Shown one piece after another: positions 26,496 to 34,821 of a stretch of 64,000 bases of DNA; position 1 is the stretch's first letter, and each line of letters opens with the position of its first letter. This DNA is from Pseudomonas sp. H9 (GTDB lineage: Bacteria > Pseudomonadota > Gammaproteobacteria > Pseudomonadales > Pseudomonadaceae). The translations under genes and the position numbers were made by a program. The DNA is taken from contig NZ_SMOK01000011.1 of NCBI RefSeq assembly GCF_004353925.1, positions 186,001-250,000 of the forward strand, read 5' to 3'. The notes beneath the pieces were generated by a model that made no database searches, had not been told where the DNA came from, and saw only the letters and a program-made list of their open reading frames with translations.

Positions 26496-27245
26496 ATGAA
26501 AGTCCTCGTCGCCGTCAAGCGCGTGGTCGACTTCAACGTGAAGGTCCGCGTCAAGGCGGACAACACCGGTGTCGATCTGACCAGCGTGAAAATGTCCCTG
26601 AATCCCTTCTGCGAAATCGCCGTGGAAGAAGCTGTCCGCCTGAAAGAAAAGGGCGTGGCGAGCGAGATCGTCGTCGTTAGCGTCGGCCCGGCCACTGCTC
26701 AGGAGCAGCTGCGTACTGCCCTGGCACTGGGTGCTGATCGTGCGGTGCTGGTCGAATCCAACGATGAGCTGAACTCTCTGGCCGTGGCCAAGCTGCTCAA
26801 GGCTGTGGTCGACAAGGAACAACCTCAGTTGGTCATTCTTGGCAAGCAAGCCATCGACAGCGACAACAACCAGACGGGCCAGATGTTGGCTGCGCTGACC
26901 GGTTTCGCCCAGGGCACCTTCGCCTCCAAGGTTGAAGTGGCGGGTGACAAGGTCAACGTCACCCGTGAAATCGACGGCGGCCTGCAGACGCTAGCGCTGA
27001 ACCTGCCGGCGGTCATCACCACCGACCTGCGCCTGAACGAGCCACGCTACGCATCGCTGCCGAACATCATGAAGGCCAAGAAGAAGCCGCTGGAAACCGT
27101 GACTCCAGAAGCGCTGGGCGTTTCCACGGCGTCCACCAGCAAGATCCTGAAAGTCGAAGCGCCGGCTGCTCGCAGCGCCGGTATCAAGGTCAAGTCGGTT
27201 GCTGAACTGGTTGAGAAACTTAAGAACGAGGCGAAGGTAATCTAA
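26496..27245 (+). CDS. etfB: Electron transfer flavoprotein beta subunit
   Basis: 249 residues. The N-terminal [20 protein letters not shown], the adenylate-binding DGIDS-like region ([15 protein letters not shown], about 118-132) and the C-terminal [17 protein letters not shown] are all diagnostic. With EtfA it carries one FAD and passes electrons from acyl-CoA dehydrogenases to ETF:ubiquinone oxidoreductase. TTGGAGAG precedes the ATG at 26496. It is 84 bp after ACAD pair 2 and abuts etfA. This may be the housekeeping ETF or one dedicated to the cluster. Confidence 0.95.
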   Translation: MKVLVAVKRVVDFNVKVRVKADNTGVDLTSVKMSLNPFCEIAVEEAVRLKEKGVASEIVVVSVGPATAQEQLRTALALGADRAVLVESNDELNSLAVAKLLKAVVDKEQPQLVILGKQAIDSDNNQTGQMLAALTGFAQGTFASKVEVAGDKVNVTREIDGGLQTLALNLPAVITTDLRLNEPRYASLPNIMKAKKKPLETVTPEALGVSTASTSKILKVEAPAARSAGIKVKSVAELVEKLKNEAKVI

Positions 27246-28175
27246 ATGGCCATCCTGGTTATCGCTGAACACGAGAACGGTACCGTTGCTCCGGCAACGC
27301 TGAACACTGTTGCTGCTGCCGCCAAGATCGGTGGTGACATCCACGTGCTGGTCGCTGGCCAGAATGTTGGTGGTGTCGCTGAAGCTGCCGCCAAGATCGC
27401 TGGCGTTGCCAAGGTGCTGGTTGCCGATAACGCCGCTTACGCCAACCTGCTGCCAGAAAACGTAGCACCGCTGGTTGCCGAGTTGGGCAAGGGTTACAGC
27501 CACGTGCTGGCGCCAGCTACCTCCAACGGTAAAAACATCCTGCCACGCGTTGCCGCGCAGCTGGACGCTGACCAGATATCCGAAATCATTTCGGTAGAGT
27601 CGGCAGACACCTTCAAGCGCCCGATCTACGCCGGTAACGCCATTGCCACTGTGCAATCGAACGCTGCCGTCAAGGTCATCACCGTACGTGCCACCGGTTT
27701 TGACGCCGTTGCCGCTGAAGGTGGTTCGGCTGCTGTTGAAGCCGTTGCTGCCGTGCACAACGCTGGCACTTCGGCTTTCGTTGGCGAAGAGCTGGCCAAG
27801 TCCGATCGCCCTGAGCTGACCGCTGCCAAGATCGTCGTTTCCGGCGGCCGCGGCATGCAGAACGGTGACAACTTCAAGCATCTGTACGCCTTGGCCGACA
27901 AGCTTGGCGCTGGTGTCGGTGCTTCGCGCGCTGCGGTCGACGCAGGTTTCGTACCGAACGATATGCAGGTCGGTCAGACCGGCAAGATCGTCGCGCCACA
28001 GCTGTACATTGCCGTTGGTATCTCCGGCGCAATCCAGCACCTGGCCGGGATGAAGGACTCCAAGGTGATTGTTGCGATCAACAAAGACGAAGAGGCGCCA
28101 ATCTTTCAGGTGGCTGATTACGGCTTGGTCACGGACCTGTTCGAAGCCGTACCAGCGCTGGAGAGCTTGGTCTAG
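27246..28175 (+). CDS. etfA: Electron transfer flavoprotein alpha subunit
   Basis: 309 residues. The N-terminal domain [21 protein letters not shown] is followed by the FAD-binding C-terminal domain with [38 protein letters not shown] (given in two parts), and [19 protein letters not shown]. The start follows the etfB stop directly. It accepts electrons from the several ACADs encoded in this window. A strong terminator follows, so it closes the operon. Confidence 0.95.
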   Translation: MAILVIAEHENGTVAPATLNTVAAAAKIGGDIHVLVAGQNVGGVAEAAAKIAGVAKVLVADNAAYANLLPENVAPLVAELGKGYSHVLAPATSNGKNILPRVAAQLDADQISEIISVESADTFKRPIYAGNAIATVQSNAAVKVITVRATGFDAVAAEGGSAAVEAVAAVHNAGTSAFVGEELAKSDRPELTAAKIVVSGGRGMQNGDNFKHLYALADKLGAGVGASRAAVDAGFVPNDMQVGQTGKIVAPQLYIAVGISGAIQHLAGMKDSKVIVAINKDEEAPIFQVADYGLVTDLFEAVPALESLV

Positions 28176-28198
28176 TTCGGTAGCTTCGCTGATAAAGT

Positions 28199-28227
28199 GC
28201 CCGTCCTTTTGGTCGGGCTTTTTTTTT
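28199..28227 (+). terminator. Rho-independent terminator after etfA
   Basis: GCCCGTCC and GGTCGGGC form an 8-bp stem with one T-T mismatch and a TTTT loop, followed by nine T. It starts 23 bp after the etfA stop. Confidence 0.85.
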
Positions 28228-28954
28228 GGTTCTTCACGGATTATCGGGGAGTATTGGATTTGGATTTGAGCGCTGTGGGCTTATCCGTTTGGCGTGGTGG
28301 CTCCACTGGCCCCTTCCGCCCTTACGGCGGGTCCCTTTTGTCTTGGCAAAAGGAACCAAAACTGCTGGCTCCTGCATCCGGCCCTACGCTGCGCTCCGGG
28401 TTCCCTCCTTCCGGTATTGCTCCCGTGAGGACCGCGCTAACGGGCCATCCATGGCCCGAAGCGCTTGACGGGCTCCTGCCCGTCACCTCACTACGCAATA
28501 CCTCCACTCGGCCTCCTGAAGTCGCAGACCGCAGCGTCTGGACTATCGAGTCCACAAAAGCTTCAAGCTTCAAGCTTGGAGCTTCAAGCTTGCCGCTATC
28601 GAAGATACCGCCAGCGCAGGCGCTGCCCGTAATTTTGCGACTTCAGGAGGCTGAGTGGAGGTGCCTGGAGGGCCAGGTGCGTAAGCACCCTTCGGCTGTG
28701 CCGAAGGCGCGAGATGTAGACTTGCGTAGCAAGTCGTAGGCCGCGCGGGCCTGGAGGGCGCCGGAGCGAAGGGACCCGAAGCGCAGCGTAGGGCCGGATG
28801 CAGGAGCGAGCGGTTTTGCTGACTTTTTCCAAGAAAAAAGTCAGCCGCCGTAAAGGCGGAAGGGGCCTGAGGAGCCACCACGCCAAACGGATAAGCTCAC
28901 AGCGCTCAAAGCCAAAGCCAAAGCCAATTACTCCCCGACAATTCGTGAAGAACC
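28228..28954. repeat. 727-bp long imperfect inverted repeat
   Basis: The left arm (28228 to about 28526) and right arm (about 28636 to 28954) are reverse complements with many substitutions and small indels. Examples are GGTTCTTCACG/CGTGAAGAACC at the ends, TATCCGTTTGGCGTGGTGGC with its complement near 28873-28892, and GGAGCCGACT-like motifs inside. The 109-bp centre carries tandem AAGCTTC units (28558-28595). A partial third copy (28970-29012) lies just outside. No convincing gene is present; short ORFs here are repeat-derived. Together with the terminator and a hairpin at 28998-29043 it fills the gap between etfA and the alkylsulfatase. Confidence 0.75.
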
Positions 28955-28997
28955 TTTTTTTGGGTTTTTTCACGGATTGCCGGGATATGCTGTGGGC

Positions 28998-29043
28998 TTA
29001 TCCATTAGGTGGGGCCAGCATAGCCACCACACCCAATGGATAA
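28998..29043. other. Long stem-loop between convergent genes
   Basis: TTATCCATTAGGTG (28998-29011) and CACCCAATGGATAA (29030-29043) pair with one mismatch, with a further GGC/GCC pairing inside. It lies at the convergent boundary of etfA and the minus-strand alkylsulfatase. No T-run follows on either strand, so it may protect 3' ends more than terminate. Confidence 0.4.
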
Positions 29044-29094
29044 AAACTCAAGCAACGCGGGCATTGAGCTGTCCCGCGTTGAAGAAGGAAGTGA

Positions 29095-31071
29095 TCAGGG
29101 GGTGACGATATTGAACTGCCCGCTGAAGCTGTCGAGCATCGACAACAATTCACCCAGCTTCTTGCCATCTCCGTCGAGCTTGAGCGCGCCTTGTTTGATC
29201 GCCGTCGGAAAGTCCAATTCACGCAAGCTGATTTTGTCCAGGGTGGTCTTGTCCATGCTCACCGTAAGCACGGCCTGGTCGTTCTTCACACCATCGCGGT
29301 GCGTCAGCACGCCATTGCGCAGGGTCAGGGTGTAGGGTTGCTGGAGGTCCTCGAATACCCAGTTCAGGACCATGTCGTGACCCACGGCTTTTTCGCTGTC
29401 CAGGCGCACGGCAAGGTAGTCGAAGAACATCTTCGGGGTCATGGCCTTGACCAAGTCCGGCTTCGCCTTGGATCCCTCGTATTGCGGCACGCCGTTGCGC
29501 AGTTCCATGGCGCCTGTCAGGTATATGTTGCGCCACAGGGCGTTCTCGGCCTGGTAACCCATCTGTTCCAGGGCGTCGGCCTGCAAATTGCGTGCATCCT
29601 TGTTGTCGGGCGCCGCGAACACCAGGTTGTTACCCAGTTGTGCGGCCCAGCGGTAGTCGCCCTTGTCGATGGCAGCCTGCATCAGCTTGATAACGGCTTC
29701 GACGCCGCCCAGAGCTTCAACCAGATGCTGGCCGGCTTCAACCGGTGGCAGCGGATCGAGGTTGGCCGGGTTGCCGTCGTAGAAGCCCAGGTAGCGCTGA
29801 TACACCGCGCGGGAGTTGTGGCTGAGCGAGCCGTAGTAGCCGCGGGTGTACCACTTGTTGTCCAGGTCACCGGGCAGTTTCTGCATGTTTTGTGCAACTT
29901 CTGTCGGCGTCATGCCCTTGTTGATCAGGTGCAAAGTGCGGTCGTTGAGGAACGCATACATGTCACGCTGATCGGCCAACAAGGTACGGATACGCTCGCC
30001 TCCCCAGGTCGGCCAGTTGTGTGAGACGAACATGACATCGACCTTGTCACCGTAGCGCGCCAGGCTGGCGTCGATGTACTCGCTCCAGGCCTTGGCGTCA
30101 CGCACCAGGGCGCCGCGTGGCGTGAGGATGTTGTGCATCATCTGGGTGGTGTTTTCCGACATGCATACAGCGCGCAGTTGCGGCAGGAAGAAGTTCATCT
30201 CGGCTGGCGCTTCGGTGCCTGGCGTCAGCTGGAATTCGACATCGAATCCGGCGACCTTGTGTGTCTCGTAGGTCTGACTGATCAGATCGGTGGGGGCAAT
30301 GATCGTCATCGAGCCGTTGACAGGAGCAGTCTTACCCATGCCGGCTTCCAGCTGACCTTGCTCGTTGCGTGGCAACAGCGAACCTAACTGATATTGGGAG
30401 CGACGGCTCATGGCAGTGCCGGCGAAGACGTTCTCGCTCACCACATGCTCCATGAACCCGACTGGGGCGTAGATCTTCACCTTGCCGGCCTTGACGTCGG
30501 CTTCGTCGATTATGCCGCGTACGCCACCGAAATGGTCGGCATGGCTGTGACTGTAGGCAACCGCGACCACCGGCTTTTTAGGGCGATGCTGATAGTACAG
30601 GTCGAGGGCCGCACGAGCGGTTTCAGTCACGGTCAGAGGGTCGATGATGAACAGGCCATCGTCACCTTCGATGATGGTCATGTTCGACAGGTCCATGCCA
30701 CGCAGCTGGTAGATCTTCGGCGCAACTTCAAACAGGCCTGCGTGCACATTCAACTGCGCCAGGCGCCACAGGCTCGGGTTGACGGTGTCGGCCGGCTTTT
30801 CCCGGGCGAGAAACGAGTAGGCGTCGATGTCCCAGACCAGCTGGCCACTCGCGTTCTTGATCTGCCCGGTAAAGGGGGCAATCAGACCGCGACTGACCGA
30901 GTCGTAGTCGGTACGGTCACTGAAAGGCAGGTTTTTGAGCGCCTCGGCATTCTTTGCCGTAGTGATTGCGCTGGCAGGTTTGCTGACGACCTGATCGGCA
31001 GCGTAAAGCGGTTGTGTGCCCAGGGCGACAATCAGGCTGACAAGCAGGACCGGTTTGGCAGGGATCGGCAT
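29095..31071 (-). CDS. Secreted alkylsulfatase, metallo-beta-lactamase fold (SdsA1/Pisa1-like)
   Basis: 658 residues. Residues 1-25 are a signal peptide (KPVLLVSLIVALGTQPLYAADQ). The di-zinc motif SHSHADHFGG (His175, His177, Asp179, His180) is followed by further metal ligands in FFLPQLRAVCMSENTTQMMH and SHNWPTWGG. A dimerisation region and a C-terminal SCP2-like domain (about 530-658, ending DSFSGQFNIVTP) complete the SdsA1 layout and length. It hydrolyses primary or secondary alkyl sulfates to alcohols in the periplasm. The ATG at 31071 has GGAG upstream; the ORF extends 33 codons further without a signal-like sequence. It could feed alcohols to the GMC/alcohol dehydrogenases of region 1. 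Confidence 0.9.
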   Translation of the reverse strand: MPIPAKPVLLVSLIVALGTQPLYAADQVVSKPASAITTAKNAEALKNLPFSDRTDYDSVSRGLIAPFTGQIKNASGQLVWDIDAYSFLAREKPADTVNPSLWRLAQLNVHAGLFEVAPKIYQLRGMDLSNMTIIEGDDGLFIIDPLTVTETARAALDLYYQHRPKKPVVAVAYSHSHADHFGGVRGIIDEADVKAGKVKIYAPVGFMEHVVSENVFAGTAMSRRSQYQLGSLLPRNEQGQLEAGMGKTAPVNGSMTIIAPTDLISQTYETHKVAGFDVEFQLTPGTEAPAEMNFFLPQLRAVCMSENTTQMMHNILTPRGALVRDAKAWSEYIDASLARYGDKVDVMFVSHNWPTWGGERIRTLLADQRDMYAFLNDRTLHLINKGMTPTEVAQNMQKLPGDLDNKWYTRGYYGSLSHNSRAVYQRYLGFYDGNPANLDPLPPVEAGQHLVEALGGVEAVIKLMQAAIDKGDYRWAAQLGNNLVFAAPDNKDARNLQADALEQMGYQAENALWRNIYLTGAMELRNGVPQYEGSKAKPDLVKAMTPKMFFDYLAVRLDSEKAVGHDMVLNWVFEDLQQPYTLTLRNGVLTHRDGVKNDQAVLTVSMDKTTLDKISLRELDFPTAIKQGALKLDGDGKKLGELLSMLDSFSGQFNIVTP

Positions 31072-31227
31072 GACGACTCCAATTTGATTGTTGTTGTTTG
31101 ATGGGTGATCTGCAACAGACTGGTTAGCATAAATAGCGAATGCCGGCGTGGGGTGGGCTTCAGGGGCCAAAAAATGTGCAGGGATAAAGGAGGGAGGGTG
31201 GGCGCTCTGCGTGGTTACGCGCCTCAG

Positions 31228-31245
31228 CGGTTATCTGTGTAACCG
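31228..31245. promoter_or_regulatory. CGGTTA-N6-TAACCG dyad in divergent intergenic region
   Basis: A perfect 6-bp dyad with a 6-bp spacer, flanked by further GTTAC/GTAAC half-sites (31213, 31250), lies in the 379-bp gap (31072-31450) between the alkylsulfatase and the DUF1302 gene. It could be an operator for one of the LuxR or AraC regulators. No gene is seen in the rest of the gap; a short GCCC/GGGC hairpin occurs near 31370. Confidence 0.35.
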
Positions 31246-31450
31246 GTAGTAACAGCTTGAGTCCCGGCGGGACCATACAAGTGATTCAAACGTCACCCAC
31301 GAGAAATAAACGCGCGAAATCAGCTGCAATTGGCACTGTACCCAACCAAAAGGGTGAGACACAAAATCGCCCATCCGGGCAGTGCCAAATCACCAAAGCG
31401 CTCAATAGCATCGTCACTCCACTTAAGTTCTGTTTCTGCTGGAGAGCCGC

Positions 31451-33292
31451 ATGAGCACAATAAGAATAAAAATACGTGGGCCGTTTCTGCCGCATGCGCT
31501 GGCAACAGCCGTTGCCTTGGGTTTGGCCGGTCAGGTTCAGGCCGTCGCTTTCAATATCGGGGAACTCGAGGGGCAATTCGACTCATCGCTGTCGATTGGG
31601 GGTAGCTGGTCGACGACCAATGCGGACAAGCGTTTCATCTCCAACTTCAACAGCCAGGGTGTGAAAGGGGGCGGGGCGTCATCGCGTACCGCCGACGATA
31701 ACCGCCTGAACTTTCGGGCCGGCGAAAATTTCTCGACCATCTTCAAGGGCACTCACGATCTGGAGCTGCAGTACGGCGACAGTGGCGCCTTCGTGCGTGG
31801 CAAGTACTGGTACGACTTCGAGCAGGAAGACGGTCAACAGCACTTCTACGACATCTCCGACAAGGGCCGCGATGAGGCCGCGCGTTCCAAGGGGGCCGAG
31901 TTCCTCGACGCCTTCATTTACCACAACTACAGCCTGGGCGAGCGTGCCGGTAACGTACGTTTGGGTAAACAGGTGGTGAGCTGGGGGGAAAGCACCTTCA
32001 TCGGTAACTCGATCAACTCCATCAACCCCGTCGACGTGGCAGCATTACGCCGTCCTGGTGCCGAAGTGAAAGAGGGGTTGATTCCGGTCAACATGTTTTA
32101 CCTGTCCCAAGGCCTGAGCGAGTACGTCACGGCAGAAGGTTTTTACCAACTGGAATGGGACAAAACGGTGGTCGACAACTGCGGGACCTTCTTTGGTTCC
32201 GACCCGATTGCCCAAGGCTGCGATGATCGCCTGGTCGCCGCAGGCCGGGACTTGGCGCCGGGTGTGGCGACGAACACCGGGGGGCCGGCGGCTGTCGCCG
32301 CTGGCCGGGACAATGTCTACGTTCCACGCGCCAAGGACAACGACGCGCGAGACAGTGGCCAGTATGGCCTGGCCCTGCGTTGGTTCATCCCCGAGCTCAG
32401 CGACACCGAGCTGGCCGCCTATGCCATGAACTACCACAGCCGCAACCCGTACTTGAGTGCCAACCAGAGCGCGGTGCGAGCATCGGCTGCCAACCCTTTC
32501 GCCGGCGTACGCAGCGCCAGATATTTCATCGACTATCCAGAAGATATCCGCCTGTATGGTCTGAGTTTTCAGACCAACCTGGGGGGCACCTCGCTGGGCG
32601 GCGAAGTCAGCTACCGGCCGAACATGCCTCTGCAAATCAACACCACTGATTTGCTGGCAGCGGCGACGTTGACCCCCACCTCGCCGCTGATCACCACCGG
32701 GTTTGCCGGTAATACGTTGGGTGCTGAGGTCAATGGCTACAAGCGCATGCCAGTCACTCAGGCTCAGGTCACGGCGACCCAGTTCTTCGAACAGGTCATG
32801 GGAGCGGACCGCCTGACCCTGATCGCCGAGGTTGGCTACAACCATATTGGCGGCCTGGACAAGGCCGATGGCACCGGGTTGCGTTTCGGCCGAAACCCGC
32901 TCTACGGCTCCGGTGAGCTACCTGGTGCGGCAGGTGCGGTTGCCTGCCGCGGTACGGCCGTAGGCACTGCAACCGCCAGCAACCCGGCGCAGGAGTGCAA
33001 CAACGATGGCTTTTACACCAGTAACAGCTGGGGTTACCGAGCGCGCGCCAAGCTGGACTATCCGAACGCGATCGCCGGTATCAACCTGTCGCCTAACTTA
33101 GCCTGGTCCCATGACGTTCAGGGTTACGGCCCGAACTTCGAAGAAGGCTCCAAGGCCGTTAGCGTCGGTGTCGATGCCGATTACCGCAACGCCTATACCG
33201 CCAGCCTCAGTTACACCGACTTTTTCGGCGGCGATTTCAACACCAACGTTGATCGCGACTATGTCGCGCTCAGCTTCGGCGTGAACTTCTAA
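31451..33292 (+). CDS. DUF1302 outer-membrane beta-barrel protein
   Basis: 613 residues. The N-terminus is a long signal peptide (HALATAVALGLAGQVQAVA), followed by FNIGELEGQFDSSLSIGGSW, the recognisable start of DUF1302 proteins. It has many alternating aromatic strands, SWGESTFIGNSINSINP near 180-196, and ends with VALSFGVNF, a terminal aromatic suited to BAM recognition. DUF1302 proteins occur beside DUF1329 proteins in Pseudomonas clusters for hydrophobic substrates and are thought to act in uptake or efflux. GGAG is seven bases before the ATG. Transport role is inference. Confidence 0.88.
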   Translation: MSTIRIKIRGPFLPHALATAVALGLAGQVQAVAFNIGELEGQFDSSLSIGGSWSTTNADKRFISNFNSQGVKGGGASSRTADDNRLNFRAGENFSTIFKGTHDLELQYGDSGAFVRGKYWYDFEQEDGQQHFYDISDKGRDEAARSKGAEFLDAFIYHNYSLGERAGNVRLGKQVVSWGESTFIGNSINSINPVDVAALRRPGAEVKEGLIPVNMFYLSQGLSEYVTAEGFYQLEWDKTVVDNCGTFFGSDPIAQGCDDRLVAAGRDLAPGVATNTGGPAAVAAGRDNVYVPRAKDNDARDSGQYGLALRWFIPELSDTELAAYAMNYHSRNPYLSANQSAVRASAANPFAGVRSARYFIDYPEDIRLYGLSFQTNLGGTSLGGEVSYRPNMPLQINTTDLLAAATLTPTSPLITTGFAGNTLGAEVNGYKRMPVTQAQVTATQFFEQVMGADRLTLIAEVGYNHIGGLDKADGTGLRFGRNPLYGSGELPGAAGAVACRGTAVGTATASNPAQECNNDGFYTSNSWGYRARAKLDYPNAIAGINLSPNLAWSHDVQGYGPNFEEGSKAVSVGVDADYRNAYTASLSYTDFFGGDFNTNVDRDYVALSFGVNF

Positions 33293-33307
33293 GTGAGGAA
33301 CAAGCAC

Positions 33308-34675
33308 ATGAAAACAACAATAATGCTGCGTGCCGGTACCGTGGCGCTGACACTGCTCGCCACCCATGTTCTGGCATCAGTGCCCCCTCAGGAAGCTGCA
33401 CAACTGGGCACCACGCTAACGCCGTTGGGTGGGGAAAAGGCGGGCAATGCCGACGGCAGTATCCCGGCTTGGACCGGTGGCCTGAAAGCCGATGCCGCCC
33501 CTGTGGACAGCAAGGGCTTCCTGGGTGACCCGTTTGCTGACGAGAAGCCGTTGTTCATTATTACCGCCGCCAATTTCGCGCAGTACAAGGACAAGCTCAG
33601 CGAGGGCCAGATGGCCCTGTTCAAGCGATATCCCGAGACCTACAAGATCCCGGTGTACAAGACCCACCGGACCGCGTCCTCGCCGCAGGAGGTTTACGAA
33701 GCGGCTAAGACCAGCGCGCTCAACACAAAGTCCGAGCATGACGGCAACGACCTGAGCAATTTCATTTCGCGCTACTACGCGTTTCCGATCCCCAAGTCAG
33801 GGGTCGAGGTAGTCTGGAACCACATGACCCGCTACCGTGGCAAGAACCTGTACCGCGAACTGGCCCAGGCTGTGCCGCAAACCAATGGCGCCTACACCAT
33901 CGTTGAGGTCACGGACGAAGTGGCTTTCCCGCAATACATGTCGGGCGCTGATGGGGCGAAGAGCGAAAACGTACTGTTCTACTACAAGCAGGAAGTTACG
34001 GCGCCTTCGCGTCTCGCCGGTAACGTGCTGCTGGTCCATGAAACCATCGACCAGCTCAAGGAGCCCCGCATGGCCTGGCAATACAATGCCGGCCAACGCC
34101 GCGTACGTCGCGCACCGCAAGTGGCTTATGACGGCCCGGGCACCGCCGCCGACGGCATGCGTACGGCCGACAACGCCGACATGTTCAACGGCTCGCCCGA
34201 CCGCTATCAATGGAAGCTGGTGGGCAAGAAAGAAATGTACATCCCCTACAACAATTACAAGTTGTATTCGCCTTCGCTCAAATACGCCGACATCATCAAG
34301 GCCGGGCATATCAACCAGGACCTGACCCGCTATGAGCTGCACCGCGTGTGGCAAGTGGAAGCGACGCTGAAGCCGGGCGAGCGGCATGTCTATGCCAAGC
34401 GCACGTTTTACATCGATGAAGACACCTGGTCTGCTGTTGAAGTCGATCACTACGACGGACGTGGCCAGCTATGGCGTGTCGGTGAGGGCTTTGCGATCAA
34501 CGACTACAAGGAAGGAATCGCCAACTATGCGGGGATTGCCTTGTACGACTTGATGGCTGGTCGCTACATCATTCAAGGGTTGAGCAACGAAGCCAAGCAT
34601 GCCATTACCTACAACATGGCCCCTAAAATGGCTGACTTCACCCCGGCCGCACTGCGCAACGCAGGCGTTCGCTGA
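33308..34675 (+). CDS. DUF1329 outer-membrane/periplasmic protein
   Basis: 455 residues. A signal peptide (MLRAGTVALTLLATHVLAS) precedes the DUF1329 hallmark LGTTLTPLGGEKAGNADGSIP (split as LGTTLTPLGGEK and AGNADGSIPAWTGG). It continues with YKDKLSEGQMALFKRYPET and the LolA/B-like beta-rich region up to MVADFTP-like ends. DUF1329 members carry a LolB-like fold and pair with DUF1302, as here 15 bp downstream. A role in moving hydrophobic compounds at the outer membrane is proposed, not shown. The ATG at 33308 has GAGG upstream. Confidence 0.88.
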   Translation: MKTTIMLRAGTVALTLLATHVLASVPPQEAAQLGTTLTPLGGEKAGNADGSIPAWTGGLKADAAPVDSKGFLGDPFADEKPLFIITAANFAQYKDKLSEGQMALFKRYPETYKIPVYKTHRTASSPQEVYEAAKTSALNTKSEHDGNDLSNFISRYYAFPIPKSGVEVVWNHMTRYRGKNLYRELAQAVPQTNGAYTIVEVTDEVAFPQYMSGADGAKSENVLFYYKQEVTAPSRLAGNVLLVHETIDQLKEPRMAWQYNAGQRRVRRAPQVAYDGPGTAADGMRTADNADMFNGSPDRYQWKLVGKKEMYIPYNNYKLYSPSLKYADIIKAGHINQDLTRYELHRVWQVEATLKPGERHVYAKRTFYIDEDTWSAVEVDHYDGRGQLWRVGEGFAINDYKEGIANYAGIALYDLMAGRYIIQGLSNEAKHAITYNMAPKMADFTPAALRNAGVR

Positions 34676-34681
34676 GTAAGC

Positions 34682-34718
34682 CTGATCATCCCCGGCATTC
34701 AGTGCCGGGGATGATCAG
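34682..34718 (+). terminator. Strong hairpin terminator after DUF1329 gene
   Basis: CTGATCATCCCCGGCA and TGCCGGGGATGATCAG form a perfect 16-bp stem with a TTCAG loop, starting 6 bp after the stop. The following T-tract is weak (TATTTGG), but the stem should terminate or protect the transcript. Confidence 0.7.
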
Positions 34719-34821
34719 TATTTGGCCGCTACGGCTCAACATCAAAAACCCCCTTTGCGTATATCTCTACAGTCGATTGTCAGCCGCAGCCGCGGTTAAT
34801 CATCTGCAAGAGATCTGCACT

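Noticed and set aside
28197-28973. Several 80-180 codon frames on both strands after etfA
   Set aside because: They are created by the terminator and long inverted repeat; opposite arms give mirror-image frames.
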